DNA of 57,125 nucleotides, taken from NCBI GenBank assembly GCA_913057715.1, contig CAJXOR010000005.1:1-57125 (forward strand). The letters run 5' to 3'. The DNA is from an uncultured Moraxellaceae bacterium (GTDB lineage Bacteria > Pseudomonadota > Gammaproteobacteria > Pseudomonadales > Moraxellaceae). The notes beneath the pieces were generated by a model. It was not told the DNA's origin. It made no database searches and saw only the letters and a list, made by a program, of their open reading frames with translations. The first letter of the stretch is position 1, and each line of letters opens with the position of its first letter. Shown here in pieces: positions 8,840-19,840 of this stretch. A program made the translations under genes and the position numbers.

Positions 8840-9373
8840 ATGTCTCGTGTGGCTAAAGCCCCAGTGATCATCCCTAGTGGAGTCAGTATCACCCAGAACG
8901 GATCTCAGGTAGAAGTCAAGGGTAAGAACGGTGTTCTTTCTCTTCGCCTGCATGATTCGGTCGAGTTAAAACAGGATGACCAGTCCCTAAATGTCTCTCC
9001 CGTCAAAGATTCAAAAGACGCGTGGATGCACTCTGGTACCGTTCGTGCATTGCTGAACAACTACATCGTTGGTGTTACTGACGGTTTTCAGCGCAAATTG
9101 CAATTGGTTGGTGTTGGTTACAAGGCTCAAGTGAGCGGTAACACTGTCAATCTTAACCTGGGTTTTTCTCACCCCATCGCTTACGTATTGCCTGAAGGCG
9201 TTACGGCAGAAACTCCAACCCAAACTGAGATCGTGCTCAAATCAGCCGATAAACAGTTGGTAGGACAAGCAGCCGCTAACATTCGTGCATTCAGACCACC
9301 AGAGCCCTACAAAGGCAAAGGTGTACGTTTCAGCGATGAGCACATTGTTCGCAAAGAAGCGAAGAAGAAATAA
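8840..9373 (+). CDS. rplF: 50S ribosomal protein L6
   Basis: L6 lies by the GTPase-associated centre and sarcin-ricin loop. The 177-residue product has the duplicated L6 fold with the C-terminal signature [13 protein letters not shown]. It starts [15 protein letters not shown], after a TAGGATT ribosome site. Length and sequence are ordinary. Confidence 0.99.
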   Translation: MSRVAKAPVIIPSGVSITQNGSQVEVKGKNGVLSLRLHDSVELKQDDQSLNVSPVKDSKDAWMHSGTVRALLNNYIVGVTDGFQRKLQLVGVGYKAQVSGNTVNLNLGFSHPIAYVLPEGVTAETPTQTEIVLKSADKQLVGQAAANIRAFRPPEPYKGKGVRFSDEHIVRKEAKKK

Positions 9374-9392
9374 TTCAGGTTAGGAGCCAATC

Positions 9393-9743
9393 ATGTCTGA
9401 TAAAAAACTATCTAGACTGCGTCGTGCCAAAAAGACTCGCTATCATATTCGCGATCTTGGTATGAGCCGTCTGTGCGTTAACCGTACACCGCGTCACATT
9501 TATGCTCAGCTGATTTCAGCTGATGGTTCAACCATCATTGCTCAAGCGTCAACTCTTGACTCAAGCTTGCGTCAAGGCGGCACGGGAAATGTCGACGCTG
9601 CACAAGCTGTCGGTAAATTGATAGCCGAACGAGCAATTGACAAAGGGATTAAGCAGGTTGCTTTTGACCGCTCAGGGTTTAAATATCACGGCCGTATTAA
9701 AGCGTTAGCTGACGCTGCCCGTGAAAATGGATTGGAGTTTTAA
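9393..9743 (+). CDS. rplR: 50S ribosomal protein L18
   Basis: L18 binds 5S rRNA together with L5. The 116-residue product has the basic N-terminus ([17 protein letters not shown]) and the C-terminal [29 protein letters not shown] ribosome site precedes the ATG. Two bases separate it from rpsE. Confidence 0.99.
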   Translation: MSDKKLSRLRRAKKTRYHIRDLGMSRLCVNRTPRHIYAQLISADGSTIIAQASTLDSSLRQGGTGNVDAAQAVGKLIAERAIDKGIKQVAFDRSGFKYHGRIKALADAARENGLEF

Positions 9744-9745
9744 TC

Positions 9746-10243
9746 ATGGCTAAAGTAGAACAAACTGACGGCTTGACCGAAAAGCTGGTAACAGTTGGCC
9801 GCGTATCTAAAGTAGTTAAAGGCGGACGTATCTTTTCGTTCACCGCTTTGACTGTTGTTGGCGATGGCAATGGCCGTGTTGGTTTTGGTCGTGGTAAAGC
9901 ACGTGAAGTGCCAGCCGCTATCCAAAAAGCACTTGAAGCTGCTAAGCGCAACATGATTGACGTTGATCTGAACGGTCACACGCTTCAACACGCCATCAAT
10001 GCGCGTCACGGTGCAAGCCGCGTTTACATGCAACCTGCTTCTGAAGGTACCGGCGTTATCGCTGGCGGCGCAATGCGCGCCGTGCTTGAAGTTGCTGGCG
10101 TCCAAAACGTATTGGCTAAATGCTACGGTTCAACCAACGCTGCTAACGTAGTTCGTGCGACATTTAACGGACTTCGTGCCATGAACTCTCCTGAGCAGGT
10201 TGCCGCTAAGCGCGGTAAAAAGCTGAGCGAAATCCGAGGATAA
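9746..10243 (+). CDS. rpsE: 30S ribosomal protein S5
   Basis: S5 helps form the mRNA entry channel and affects decoding accuracy. The 165-residue product has the double-stranded RNA-binding segment [20 protein letters not shown] and [21 protein letters not shown], the loop where spectinomycin-resistance changes are known in other species, followed by the C-terminal domain. Length is normal. It is two bases from both rplR and rpmD. Confidence 0.99.
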   Translation: MAKVEQTDGLTEKLVTVGRVSKVVKGGRIFSFTALTVVGDGNGRVGFGRGKAREVPAAIQKALEAAKRNMIDVDLNGHTLQHAINARHGASRVYMQPASEGTGVIAGGAMRAVLEVAGVQNVLAKCYGSTNAANVVRATFNGLRAMNSPEQVAAKRGKKLSEIRG

Positions 10244-10245
10244 TC

Positions 10246-10428
10246 ATGAAAACTATCAAAGTGACTCAGCTGAAATCTTCAGCGCATCGCTTGCCAAATC
10301 ATAAGCTGTGTCTTAAAGGTTTGGGCTTGCGCAAAATTGGTCATACCGTCGAAGTGGTCGATACCCCTTCAAATCGCGGCATGATTAACAAAGTTTACTA
10401 TATGGTTAAAGTGGAGGAGTCAGCATGA
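10246..10428 (+). CDS. rpmD: 50S ribosomal protein L30
   Basis: L30 is a small 50S protein. The 60-residue product has [20 protein letters not shown] and the conserved [21 protein letters not shown]. Its stop overlaps the start of rplO by four bases (ATGA), with a strong GGAGGAG site for rplO near its end. Nothing unusual is seen. Confidence 0.98.
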   Translation: MKTIKVTQLKSSAHRLPNHKLCLKGLGLRKIGHTVEVVDTPSNRGMINKVYYMVKVEESA

Positions 10429-10862
10429 GCTTACAGCTAAACAATCTGTCACCTGCTCCAGGTAGCAAAAAAGACGCTCACCGTGTTGGCCGTGGTATTG
10501 GCTCTGGACTGGGCAAAACTGCCGGTCGTGGTCATAAAGGTCAAAAGGCTCGTAAAGGTGGTGGTATCCGTAGTGGTTTTGAAGGTGGTCAAACTCCTTT
10601 GTACCGCAGACTTCCTAAGTTTGGTTTCACTAGCCGTATGGCAAAAGACACCTACGAGATCCGCTTGTCTGAACTGAACAAGATCGAAGGTGATATCGTT
10701 TCTATGGAAACCCTAAAGGCTTGTAACTTAGTTCGCCAAGACGCGAAGCGGGCTAAAGTGATTCTGTCTGGTTCTATCGATAAGGCTTACACCATCGAAG
10801 GTCTGCGTGTGACTAAAGGTGCTCAGTCAGCGATTGAAAGCGCTGGCGGATCAGTTAAGTAA
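10425..10862 (+). CDS. rplO: 50S ribosomal protein L15
   Basis: L15 is a late-assembly 50S protein. The 145-residue product has the glycine- and basic-rich N-terminus ([20 protein letters not shown]) and the segment [18 protein letters not shown]. It overlaps rpmD by four bases and is followed three bases later by secY, so the secY ribosome site lies inside this gene. Confidence 0.99.
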   Translation: MSLQLNNLSPAPGSKKDAHRVGRGIGSGLGKTAGRGHKGQKARKGGGIRSGFEGGQTPLYRRLPKFGFTSRMAKDTYEIRLSELNKIEGDIVSMETLKACNLVRQDAKRAKVILSGSIDKAYTIEGLRVTKGAQSAIESAGGSVK

Positions 10863-10865
10863 TTC

Positions 10866-12188
10866 ATGGCCAATCAGCTAACTAGCGGCGGAATTGTGGC
10901 GGCTCTGCGCCGCCACAATGAACTGGTATCGCGCATCCTGTTCCTACTGGGTGCGCTTTTGGTTTATCGGATCGGATCCCATATTCCTGTACCGGGCATC
11001 AACTCGCTCAGACTCCAAGAGTTGTTTTCGCAAAATGAAAACACGCTCTTGAGTGTGTTCAATACCTTTTCGGGCGGTGCTTTAGAGCGCTTATCGATTA
11101 TGGCGTTGGGTATCATGCCTTATATCTCGGCTGCGATTATCATCCAGATGATGACCGCTGTCGTACCTTCCTTAGAGGCACTTAAAAAGGAAGGCGAGTC
11201 GGGACAGCGTAAGATTTCTCAGTACACGCGTCAGGGAACTTTGTTTCTGGCTATCTTGCAGGCAATTGGTATCAGTGCAGGTCTGCAGAGTTCTGGATTG
11301 ACGTTGACGACGGGTATGAGCTTCATGCTTCCTGCTGTGATATCACTGGCAACCGGTACCATGTTCTTGATGTGGCTTGGTGAGCAGATCACAGAACGCG
11401 GTGTGGGCAACGGTATCTCCATGTTGATCTTCGCCAGTATTATTGCGTCTATGCCGAGCATCGTACTGCAGTCTGTTGAGTCGCTACAAAACGGTCAGAC
11501 CAGTTTGATCGCGTTGTTTGTATTTGCCGTGATTGTGATCTTGGTTTCAGCAGGGATTGTCTACGTAGAGCGAGCACAGAGAAAAGTGCCCGTACACTAC
11601 GCGCAAAAACAACAGATGGGCCGCAAGGTGTTTCCGCAGCAGCGCTCGCACCTACCCCTTAAGTTGAATATGGCAAGCGTAATACCGGCAATCTTCGCCA
11701 GTTCCATCTTGCTGGTTCCAAGCTCAATAGCACAGTGGTCTGGAGCGGCAGTAGAACCCAGCTTGTTCCAAAGCTTCTTGCAGGGCTTTGTAGTGCTCAT
11801 GTCACCTGGTCAGCCGATCTATCTGCTGGTTTACGGCAGCATGATTATCTTCTTCTGTTACTTCTATACGGCTTTGGTATTTAGTCCTAAAGATGTCTCA
11901 GAAAACTTAAAGCGAAGTGGTGCTTTTGTTCCGGGGATTCGCCCAGGCTTACAAACTCAGCGCTATCTGGATCATTTGATGACGCGCATCACTTTTATTG
12001 GTGCGATCTATATGACCGTTGTCTGCGTGGCACCTATGGTTGCTGGTGGTGGATTCAGTGCCTTTTACATCGGAAGTATTGGTGTTTCATTGCTGATTGC
12101 CATCGTCGTACTCATGGACTTTATTGCTCAAGTGCAAAATCATCTGGTGAGCCATCGATATGACGGCGAATCGTTAATTAATTTATAA
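10866..12188 (+). CDS. secY: Protein translocase subunit SecY
   Basis: SecY is the pore-forming subunit of the SecYEG translocon in the inner membrane. The 440-residue product has about ten hydrophobic spans and the family marks YRIGSHIPVPGI, GIMPYISAAIIIQMM (second span region), ERAQRKVPVHYA in the cytoplasmic loop and RPGLQTQRYLDHLMTR before the last spans. Length matches the Escherichia coli protein closely. It is in its normal place between rplO and rpmJ. Confidence 0.99.
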   Translation: MANQLTSGGIVAALRRHNELVSRILFLLGALLVYRIGSHIPVPGINSLRLQELFSQNENTLLSVFNTFSGGALERLSIMALGIMPYISAAIIIQMMTAVVPSLEALKKEGESGQRKISQYTRQGTLFLAILQAIGISAGLQSSGLTLTTGMSFMLPAVISLATGTMFLMWLGEQITERGVGNGISMLIFASIIASMPSIVLQSVESLQNGQTSLIALFVFAVIVILVSAGIVYVERAQRKVPVHYAQKQQMGRKVFPQQRSHLPLKLNMASVIPAIFASSILLVPSSIAQWSGAAVEPSLFQSFLQGFVVLMSPGQPIYLLVYGSMIIFFCYFYTALVFSPKDVSENLKRSGAFVPGIRPGLQTQRYLDHLMTRITFIGAIYMTVVCVAPMVAGGGFSAFYIGSIGVSLLIAIVVLMDFIAQVQNHLVSHRYDGESLINL

Positions 12189-12200
12189 AGTGAGGTTGTT

Positions 12201-12317
12201 ATGAAAGTTCAAGCTTCAGTTAAGAAAATCTGTAAAAATTGTAAAGTCGTTCGTCGCCGCGGTGTCGTACGTGTGATCTGCAATGCCGAACCGCGCCATA
12301 AACAGCGCCAAGGCTAA
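12201..12317 (+). CDS. rpmJ: 50S ribosomal protein L36 (zinc-binding form)
   Basis: This short gene encodes 38 residues: [20 protein letters not shown], then [18 protein letters not shown]. The zinc ligands Cys11, Cys14, Cys27 and His33 are all present, so this is the zinc-binding form. It sits 12 bases after secY with a TGAGGTT ribosome site, in the same place as in Escherichia coli. Confidence 0.98.
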   Translation: MKVQASVKKICKNCKVVRRRGVVRVICNAEPRHKQRQG

Positions 12318-12322
12318 CAAAG

Positions 12323-12351
12323 TTGCCAAACCGGGCGCATTAGGGTAATAT
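12323..12351 (+). promoter_or_regulatory. Probable alpha operon promoter
   Basis: TTGCCA (12323-12328) and TAATAT (12346-12351) are separated by 17 bases in the 77-base gap between rpmJ and rpsM. The following CCGCGC is a GC-rich discriminator. Transcription would start near 12358, leaving a leader of about 37 bases before rpsM. In Escherichia coli, S4 represses the alpha operon through a structure at the rpsM start; I did not model it here. Confidence 0.75.
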
Positions 12352-12394
12352 CCGCGCTTCGTGTTTGGCTTGTTATTGATTTAGGAGTAATTAA

Positions 12395-12751
12395 ATGGCT
12401 CGTATTGCTGGGGTCAACATACCAGACAACAAGCACGCTGTTATCTCGCTGACGTATATTTTTGGTGTGGGTCGTACGACTTCACAAAAAATCCTCGATG
12501 CAGTGAATATCAATGCAACTACCAAGATCTCTCAACTGACTGATGCTCAGTTAGATGATATCCGTAGTGAAGTTGGCAACTATGTAACTGAAGGCGATCT
12601 TCGCCGTGAAGTTTCCATGAACATCAAACGTTTGATGGACTTGGGTTGCTACCGTGGTCTGCGTCATCGTCGTGGTTTACCACTTCGTGGCCAGCGCACC
12701 AAAACCAACGCACGTACTCGTAAGGGTCCGCGCAAACCAATCAAAAGATAA
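12395..12751 (+). CDS. rpsM: 30S ribosomal protein S13
   Basis: S13 is a 30S head protein that bridges to the 50S subunit and touches P-site tRNA. The 118-residue product has [20 protein letters not shown] and the C-terminal basic region [25 protein letters not shown]-like (here [18 protein letters not shown]). It is the first gene after the alpha promoter, with a TAGGAG ribosome site. Confidence 0.99.
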   Translation: MARIAGVNIPDNKHAVISLTYIFGVGRTTSQKILDAVNINATTKISQLTDAQLDDIRSEVGNYVTEGDLRREVSMNIKRLMDLGCYRGLRHRRGLPLRGQRTKTNARTRKGPRKPIKR

Positions 12752-12771
12752 GTAAACCAGGAAGCTAAAAG

Positions 12772-13158
12772 ATGGCAAAAGATACTCGTGGCCGCAAGAA
12801 AATAACCCGAAGTGTTTCTGAGGGTGTGGCTCATATTCACGCTTCTTTTAATAACACCATTGTGACTATTACCGATCGTCAAGGTAACGCACTGGCTTGG
12901 GCCACCTCAGGTGGACAAGGCTTCCGTGGATCTCGTAAATCTACTCCATTTGCTGCTCAGGTAGCTGCTGAAGTTGCTGGTAAAGCGGCTTTAGATTATG
13001 GAGTTAAGAACCTAGATGTTTTAGTGAAGGGCCCAGGCCCTGGTCGAGAATCTGCGGTACGTGCATTAGGATCAGTGGGTTATAAAATTAGCAGCATCAC
13101 TGATGTTACCCCGATTCCTCACAACGGTTGCCGCGCCCCCAAGAAGCGCCGCGTTTAA
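12772..13158 (+). CDS. rpsK: 30S ribosomal protein S11
   Basis: S11 lies on the 30S platform beside the mRNA exit. The 128-residue product has the family segments [33 protein letters not shown] and the C-terminal [18 protein letters not shown]. An AGGAAG ribosome site precedes it. Length is normal. Confidence 0.99.
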   Translation: MAKDTRGRKKITRSVSEGVAHIHASFNNTIVTITDRQGNALAWATSGGQGFRGSRKSTPFAAQVAAEVAGKAALDYGVKNLDVLVKGPGPGRESAVRALGSVGYKISSITDVTPIPHNGCRAPKKRRV

Positions 13159-13187
13159 CCGACCAACGATTCATCTAGGAGAGATTT

Positions 13188-13829
13188 ATGGCCCGTTATA
13201 TCGGTCCCAAACTCAAGCTTTCCCGCCGCGAAGGTACTGATCTTCAGTTAAAGTCCGGCGTAAAGACATTTGAGCAAAAAACTAAAAAAGCCGGTCGTCC
13301 ACCAGGACAGCATGGTGCGTCACGCGCTAAAACTTCTGAGTACGCCACTCAGTTGCGCGAAAAGCAAAAAGTTCGTCGTATGTACGGTGTTTTAGAGCGT
13401 CAGTTCTCAAACTACTATAAAGAAGCAGCGCGTATGCGCGGCGCGACGGGTGAGAACCTGCTCGTAATGCTTGAACGTCGTCTTGATAACGTCGTTTACC
13501 GTATGGGTTTTGCCTCTACACGTGCTGAAGCACGTCAGTTGGTGAGCCACAAGGCAGTTACTGTTCAACGTGCCGGCAAAGAAGAAGCGGTTCGTGTCAA
13601 CATCGCTTCAATCCAAGTGGGTGATGGCGACGTGATTGCGATTCACAGCAAAGCAAAAAACCAGTTGCGCATCAAAAACGCGATTGAGCTTGCTAATCAG
13701 CGCGGCATACCAGAATGGTTAGACGTGAATCACAGCGACATGCACGGTAGCTTCAAACAAGCACCTGATCGTGTTGATTTACCAGCCGAGATCAACGAAA
13801 GCTTGATCGTCGAGCTGTACTCTAAATAA
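13188..13829 (+). CDS. rpsD: 30S ribosomal protein S4, with a short insertion
   Basis: S4 is a primary 16S rRNA binder and, in Escherichia coli, represses the alpha operon. The product is 213 residues, against 206 in Escherichia coli. By eye the extra residues fall in the S4 RNA-binding domain near residues 127-134: [21 protein letters not shown] replaces the shorter HKAIMVNGRVVNIAS. The rest is conserved (APGQHGA-like [44 protein letters not shown]). There are no cysteines, so it has no zinc site. An AGGAGAG ribosome site precedes the ATG. Confidence 0.98.
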   Translation: MARYIGPKLKLSRREGTDLQLKSGVKTFEQKTKKAGRPPGQHGASRAKTSEYATQLREKQKVRRMYGVLERQFSNYYKEAARMRGATGENLLVMLERRLDNVVYRMGFASTRAEARQLVSHKAVTVQRAGKEEAVRVNIASIQVGDGDVIAIHSKAKNQLRIKNAIELANQRGIPEWLDVNHSDMHGSFKQAPDRVDLPAEINESLIVELYSK

Positions 13830-13847
13830 TTAGCCGAGGTGACCATG

Positions 13848-14852
13848 ATGCTCAATGCGAATGATTTTTTTACTCCGAGCGCGATTACGGTAGATACAGT
13901 TGACTCTAAAGTTGCCAAGGTGACTTTAGAGCCTCTAGAACGTGGTTTTGGTCATACTCTGGGCAACGCTCTGCGTCGAATTCTTTTGTCATCACTGCCA
14001 GGTGCAGCGATCACTGAAGTTGAAATCTCCGGTGTTGAACACGAGTACTCAACACTTGAGGGCATGCAAGAAGATGTGCTTGAGTTGCTGTTGAACCTCA
14101 AAAGCTTGGCTTTGGTTCTGCACGAAGGTGTTGAAGCAGAGATCTCGCTTAACAAAGATACCGCGGGTCCAGTAACTGCTGGTGATATCAAATTGCCAAG
14201 TTCAGTTGAAATCATGAACCCTGAATTGGTTTTGGCAACTTTGAGTGATCGCGGTTCTTTGAACATGCGCATGAAAGTTGCTTTAGGCCGGGGTTATGAA
14301 ACGTCTGATCAGCGCTATCACGGCGAGGAAACTCGTCCGGTTGGCTCGTTGCAGTTAGATGCCAGTTACTCTCCAGTGGTTCGTGTTGCTTACAAGGTTG
14401 AAAATGCCCGTGTTGAGCAGCGTACCGACTTGGATCGTCTGATACTTGATCTTGAGACTAACGGTACGATTGATCCAGAAGAAGCGATCCGTAAAGCAGC
14501 GACGATCTTGCAGCAGCAGATTTCAGCGTTTGTTGATCTTCAAGCTGATCAGCAGCCTGAGCCAGAGCCAGAACGTGAAGAGGTTGATCCTGTTCTTCTG
14601 CGTCCAGTCGATGATCTTGAATTGACCGTACGCTCGGCTAACTGCCTAAAAGCTGAAAATATTTACTATATTGGTGATCTGGTCCAGCGCACGGAAACTG
14701 AGCTGCTCAAGACGCCTAACCTGGGTAAGAAGTCATTGACTGAGATCAAAGACGTACTTGCTTCTAAAGGTTTGTCATTGGGTATGCCACTTGATAACTG
14801 GCCACCAAGCAGCCTGCGTGTAGACGATCGCTACGCCTACCGCGTGCGCTAA
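13848..14852 (+). CDS. rpoA: DNA-directed RNA polymerase alpha subunit
   Basis: Alpha dimerises to nucleate RNA polymerase assembly, and its C-terminal domain binds UP elements and activators. The N-terminal domain shows [20 protein letters not shown]. The C-terminal domain shows [20 protein letters not shown], with the DNA-contacting arginine. A glutamate/proline-rich linker lies between. The frame opens at GTG 13839, but the GAGGTG ribosome site overlaps that codon, so I chose the ATG at 13848 (334 residues); the ATG at 13845 is also possible. The position between rpsD and rplQ is standard. Confidence 0.97.
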   Translation: MLNANDFFTPSAITVDTVDSKVAKVTLEPLERGFGHTLGNALRRILLSSLPGAAITEVEISGVEHEYSTLEGMQEDVLELLLNLKSLALVLHEGVEAEISLNKDTAGPVTAGDIKLPSSVEIMNPELVLATLSDRGSLNMRMKVALGRGYETSDQRYHGEETRPVGSLQLDASYSPVVRVAYKVENARVEQRTDLDRLILDLETNGTIDPEEAIRKAATILQQQISAFVDLQADQQPEPEPEREEVDPVLLRPVDDLELTVRSANCLKAENIYYIGDLVQRTETELLKTPNLGKKSLTEIKDVLASKGLSLGMPLDNWPPSSLRVDDRYAYRVR

Positions 14853-14865
14853 TTAAGGAATTATT

Positions 14866-15228
14866 ATGAGACATCGTAAAAGTGGTCGTAAGTTAAATAA
14901 AACTTCTTCACATCGTAAAGCCATGTTCCAGAACATGACCAACTCTTTGTTTGAGCATGAACTGATCAAAACCACTTTGCCTAAAGCCAAAGAACTTCGC
15001 CGTGTGGCTGAGCCTTTGATTACTTTGGCAAAAGAAGACAGCGTTGCTAACCGTCGTTTGGCGTTTAGTCGTCTGCGCTCAAAAGAGTCAGTCGGTAAGT
15101 TGTTCACTGATTTGGGTCCTCGTTTCAAAGCGCGTCCAGGTGGATACCTGCGCATCTTGAAAGCTGGATCGCGTGATGGTGACAATGCGCCTATGGCTTA
15201 TGTTGAGTTGGTTGACCGCGCTCAGTGA
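14866..15228 (+). CDS. rplQ: 50S ribosomal protein L17
   Basis: L17 lies near the exit tunnel and is the last gene of the ribosomal cluster. The 120-residue product has [20 protein letters not shown] and [26 protein letters not shown], and is close to the usual 115-130 residues. The TAAGGAA ribosome site is clear. A bidirectional terminator follows 15 bases after its stop. Confidence 0.99.
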   Translation: MRHRKSGRKLNKTSSHRKAMFQNMTNSLFEHELIKTTLPKAKELRRVAEPLITLAKEDSVANRRLAFSRLRSKESVGKLFTDLGPRFKARPGGYLRILKAGSRDGDNAPMAYVELVDRAQ

Positions 15229-15243
15229 GTTTTGAGTGTTAAT

Positions 15244-15273
15244 AAAAAAAAGCGCCCTTAAGGCGCTTTTTTT
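15244..15273. terminator. Bidirectional rho-independent terminator (rplQ / argB)
   Basis: AGCGCC (15251-15256) pairs with GGCGCT (15262-15267) around a five-base loop. A run of A precedes the stem and a run of seven T follows it, so it can act in both directions. It lies between the convergent rplQ and argB genes and would end both transcripts. Confidence 0.9.
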
Positions 15274-15294
15274 ATGTGTGCTGTTTCTGGGTGG

Positions 15295-16203
<909 letters not shown>

Positions 16204-16665
16204 TTAGTTTTTACCGGTATGACCAAAACCGCCAGCCGCGCGCTCGGTTTGATCGCTGAATTCGCTCACCACCTCAAAGGTCGATTGGGCGATGGGGACC
16301 ACCACATACTGAGCGATGCGCTCCGCTGGCTCTAAGCAAAATGTCACGCTTGAGCGGTTCCACAAAGACACCATAACCTCGCCCTGATAGTCAGCATCCA
16401 TTAAACCCACCAAGTTACCCAGTACAATGCCGTGCTTATGGCCGAGGCCCGAGCGCGGCAAGATCAAACCGGCAAAGTTAGGGTCTTGCACGTAGATCGC
16501 CAAACCAGTCGGGATCAGGTGAGTGGCTCCTGGTTCTATCTGGATGGGCCCATCGATGAGGGCGCGCAGATCCACACCGGCAGAGCCTGTGGTGGCGCGT
16601 TTGGGTAATTCAAACCGCGGATCATCGTTGATACGAGGGTCTAGGATTTTGACTTGTAGTTTCAT
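16204..16665 (-). CDS. dut: Deoxyuridine 5'-triphosphate nucleotidohydrolase (dUTPase)
   Basis: The enzyme cleaves dUTP to dUMP, keeping uracil out of DNA and supplying thymidylate synthesis. The 153-residue trimeric-type product has motif 1 (GSAGVDLRA), motif 3 ([19 protein letters not shown]) and the C-terminal motif 5 ([10 protein letters not shown]), where the more usual sequence is RGSGGFGSTG. The frame is open upstream into rep, to 16746, but the ATG at 16665 gives the usual length and lies four bases after the rep stop, with a GAGCTT region just ahead. Confidence 0.98.
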   Translation of the reverse strand: MKLQVKILDPRINDDPRFELPKRATTGSAGVDLRALIDGPIQIEPGATHLIPTGLAIYVQDPNFAGLILPRSGLGHKHGIVLGNLVGLMDADYQGEVMVSLWNRSSVTFCLEPAERIAQYVVVPIAQSTFEVVSEFSDQTERAAGGFGHTGKN

Positions 16666-16669
16666 AAGC

Positions 16670-18706
16670 TCAGGCTTTTTTTTGGTTGGCGAGCATGGCT
16701 CGCAGATTATCGATGTGTCGTTGGGCGGTGAGCACGGGATCTTCAACTGGCGCGTTGTTTTTGCCTGCCCAGATCAAATCCTCACCAGGTAACTCTTCTA
16801 AAAACCGGCTGATGCTGGTGGGCTTACGTTCAGCTCCTGCGCGGCGCTCCTTGGCATAGCTCAAGCACAGCGACTCTCGTGCTCGCGTAATCCCGACATA
16901 CATGAGCCGTCGCTCCTCCTCAACCGTCTCAGACAAGATGGAGTTGCGATGCGGCAGCATCTCCTCCTCAAGCCCCATCATGTAGACGTGATTGAACTCA
17001 AGCCCTTTGGCGGCGTGTAAAGTGGAGAGACTCACTTGGTTGGTGTCGTCTTCATCGCGTTGTTGTTCGAGCATATCTAACAGCAAGAGTTTTCGAAGAG
17101 CTGCCTCAAGGGTCTGATCTTCAGGTTCCGCGCGGTTAATCAATCCTTGGATGTTTTGATACAGCACCTCGATATTATCCAGACGGTTTTTTTCCTGCTG
17201 CGGGGTCTTGGATTCATCTTTGATCAGATCGATATAGCCGATCTCACCCACCATCTGGCGCACCAGTGGGATCGGGTCGTCATTTTGGTACAGCTCTTCA
17301 GTGTAGTGCGCAATCATGCGGGCAAATTCGCTCAGCTCAGCTGCTGCACGCTTAGGTACATGCTCAGCGAGTGCTGGGCGCGAAGCCGCTTCAAGCAGCC
17401 CCAGTGCACGCTCCTGAGCGAACAGACCGAGCTTCTCGAGGGATACAGCCCCGATACCACGTTTGGGCGTGTTAACCACCCTTAAAAACGCGCTGTCGTC
17501 GTCTGAGTTCATGATCAGGCGCAAGTAGCACATGATGTCTTTGATCTCAGTGCGCGCAAAAAACGAGGTGCCGCCGGAAAGCTTATAAGGAATCTGCAGA
17601 TGCCGCAGGTTAGCCTCTAAAAAGCGCGCCTGAAAGTTGGAGCGGTAGAGCACTGCAAAGTCTTTCCACTCCAAGCCTTCTTTGAGTTTGGTCACCATGA
17701 TGTCGTTGGCTACCCACTCAGCCTCGCGGTCTTCGTTTGAGCAGGGTTTGACGCGAATCTGCTTACCCTGACCCTTGTCTGACCAGAGCTTTTTCTCAAA
17801 CAAGTGCGGGTTGTTGGTGATCACTTTGTTGGCTGCCTCGAGTATCCGAGAAGTCGAACGGTAGTTCTGCTCAAGCTTGACGACTTTTAAGTTGGGGTAA
17901 TCCTCGCCCAATTGCGCCATGTTTTCAGGCTTAGCGCCCCGCCAAGCATAGATTGACTGATCGTCGTCACCGACCGCCGTAAAATGCCCACGCTTGCCGA
18001 CTAAGCGCTTAATCAGATCGTACTGCGCGTGGTTGGTGTCTTGATACTCATCAACCAACACGTACTGAAGGCGGTTTTGCCACTTGGCTTCGATCTCAGG
18101 GTGCTCAGCTAACACTTGTGAGGGCAGCACGATCAGGTCGTCAAAGTCGACCGCGTTGTAGGCGCGCAGTGATCGCTGATAAAGCTTATAGACCTCGACA
18201 AAGATCATGTCTTCGGGATCTTCGATCTTACTCATGGCCTGAGCAGGCTCAATCAGCTCGTTTTTCCAGCTACTGATCAGGCTCATGGCTTTGTTGATCA
18301 GGGTTTTTGAGTCGGCGCTGGTCATGTTGTCGCGGTGCATCAGCTCTTTGATCAAGCGCTTAGCGTCGTCGCTGTCCATGATCGAGAAGTTGGGTTTGAG
18401 CGGGGTTTTCGCTAGCTCTGCGCGCAGAAAGTTGAGCCCAAATTGGTGAAATGTCGACACGGTTAAACCCCGCGCTTGACCTGAATCCAGCAGTTTGCCC
18501 ACGCGCTCGCGCATCTCTTTGGCGGCTTTGTTGGTGAAAGTCACTGCTAGGATCGAGCGCGCTGGCAGGCCGCGCTCTTGGATCAGGTAGGCGATCTTTT
18601 GGGTAATTACCGAGGTTTTGCCGGAACCAGCACCCGCGAGCACCAAGAGCGGTGCATCGACGAGTTTTAAGGCTTCAAGCTGGCGAGGGTTTAAATTGGA
18701 TGACAT
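16670..18706 (-). CDS. rep: ATP-dependent DNA helicase Rep
   Basis: Rep is a superfamily 1A 3'-5' helicase that clears proteins ahead of replication forks. The 678-residue product matches the length of Escherichia coli Rep (673) and begins like it ([20 protein letters not shown]). Visible motifs are Walker A GAGSGKT (25-31), [14 protein letters not shown] (motif Ia), DEYQDTN (motif II), [11 protein letters not shown] (motif III), LEQNYRST (motif IV), [11 protein letters not shown] (motif V) and [11 protein letters not shown] (motif VI). UvrD is the alternative, but the N-terminus and length fit Rep better. It lies 24 bases after the mechanosensitive channel gene. Confidence 0.95.
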   Translation of the reverse strand: MSSNLNPRQLEALKLVDAPLLVLAGAGSGKTSVITQKIAYLIQERGLPARSILAVTFTNKAAKEMRERVGKLLDSGQARGLTVSTFHQFGLNFLRAELAKTPLKPNFSIMDSDDAKRLIKELMHRDNMTSADSKTLINKAMSLISSWKNELIEPAQAMSKIEDPEDMIFVEVYKLYQRSLRAYNAVDFDDLIVLPSQVLAEHPEIEAKWQNRLQYVLVDEYQDTNHAQYDLIKRLVGKRGHFTAVGDDDQSIYAWRGAKPENMAQLGEDYPNLKVVKLEQNYRSTSRILEAANKVITNNPHLFEKKLWSDKGQGKQIRVKPCSNEDREAEWVANDIMVTKLKEGLEWKDFAVLYRSNFQARFLEANLRHLQIPYKLSGGTSFFARTEIKDIMCYLRLIMNSDDDSAFLRVVNTPKRGIGAVSLEKLGLFAQERALGLLEAASRPALAEHVPKRAAAELSEFARMIAHYTEELYQNDDPIPLVRQMVGEIGYIDLIKDESKTPQQEKNRLDNIEVLYQNIQGLINRAEPEDQTLEAALRKLLLLDMLEQQRDEDDTNQVSLSTLHAAKGLEFNHVYMMGLEEEMLPHRNSILSETVEEERRLMYVGITRARESLCLSYAKERRAGAERKPTSISRFLEELPGEDLIWAGKNNAPVEDPVLTAQRHIDNLRAMLANQKKA

Positions 18707-18730
18707 TTTGCTAGAGGTTTTCCTAAAAGC

Positions 18731-19828
18731 TTACGGCTTGTTGGTGAGCAGCTGAACATGAGGGTAGGGGATCTCGATATCGGCGTCGACCAGTGATTTG
18801 TGGATGGTCTCAAGCAGCGCCGCGGTGATCTTGGGCTGTTTGTCGATGTTGGCAGGCAGCAGCCAAAACAGTAAGTACAAATTGACTCCGGAGTCGGCTA
18901 GCTCATCGACCATGATCATGGGAGCGGGGGTCTTGAGCACAAATTCGGTCGATTCGATGGCTTTTAGGATCACTTGACGCGCCTCATCGACGTGTTCCTC
19001 ATAAGCGATGCCAAAAGAGGCTTTAAAGCGCACCAGGTGCCGCGCAGTAAGGTTGGTGACCTCGGCTGCGGCGACGGTTGAGTTGGGGATCACGATCGAG
19101 ACGTTGTCGCGGGTGCGGATACGCGTGGTTCTGAGTGCAATGCGCTCGACCATGCCTTCTTTTTCGTTGATCCGCACCCAATCACCGATCTTAAAGGGCT
19201 GTTCAATCAAGATGGTGATGCCGGCGATAAAATCGGCGAGGGTGCTTTGAGCAGCAAAACCGACGGCCAAACCGACGATCCCTAGACCGGCGACGATTGA
19301 CACAAGATCAAACCCAAACTGTTTCATGAGGGCGGCGATCGCAAACACTACCAGCAGCACGGATACGACGTTTTTCGACAGCTGCATGATCGAGGCGTTG
19401 AGGTCGTTGTTTTTAAATGTCGACTCGATCACCCGATCCATGGCGATCCACAAGCCAAAGAAGATCGCCCCAATAAACACCGCATTGACTGAGGACTTTA
19501 TCGTCGCTGAGTCAATACCGATCTGAGATGCCACCACGATCGCACTGGCCAGATACCACAGGTACTTAAAGCCCTTGGCGATACGACCTTGTGATTGGGA
19601 TTTGACGTTGAAGCGCTTGGAGAGCCTGCGCATGCTGAGCAGCGCGCCCCGATAAATCAACCAAAATAAAGTGATTAATAGGACGCAAATCGTGAGTCCC
19701 GCTAAAAACTTGGGTAGCCAAGATGACCAATCGATGGCGTTTATCTCTTCGGGGGCTCCGTAAAAAAAATACAAAGAGCGGCCCAGCGATTGAAAAAGCT
19801 CGTCAAGAAAAACCTGCAAATTGATCAT
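18731..19828 (-). CDS. MscS-family mechanosensitive ion channel
   Basis: The 365-residue membrane protein has several N-terminal hydrophobic spans, then the pore-lining helix and beta domain of the MscS family. The glycine/alanine-rich pore helix is seen as IVAGLGIVGLAVGFAAQSTLADFIAGI, given here as IVAGLGIVGLAVGFAAQ and STLADFIAGI. The next stretch, PFKIGDWVRINEKEGMVERI, matches the MscS domain, as does TTRIRTRDNVSIVIPNS. Such channels release solutes on osmotic downshock. It resembles the small-conductance YnaI/YbdG-type branch, but I cannot assign the subtype. It sits 12 bases after bcp. Confidence 0.93.
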   Translation of the reverse strand: MINLQVFLDELFQSLGRSLYFFYGAPEEINAIDWSSWLPKFLAGLTICVLLITLFWLIYRGALLSMRRLSKRFNVKSQSQGRIAKGFKYLWYLASAIVVASQIGIDSATIKSSVNAVFIGAIFFGLWIAMDRVIESTFKNNDLNASIMQLSKNVVSVLLVVFAIAALMKQFGFDLVSIVAGLGIVGLAVGFAAQSTLADFIAGITILIEQPFKIGDWVRINEKEGMVERIALRTTRIRTRDNVSIVIPNSTVAAAEVTNLTARHLVRFKASFGIAYEEHVDEARQVILKAIESTEFVLKTPAPMIMVDELADSGVNLYLLFWLLPANIDKQPKITAALLETIHKSLVDADIEIPYPHVQLLTNKP

Positions 19829-19840
19829 GGTGTGGGCTGG

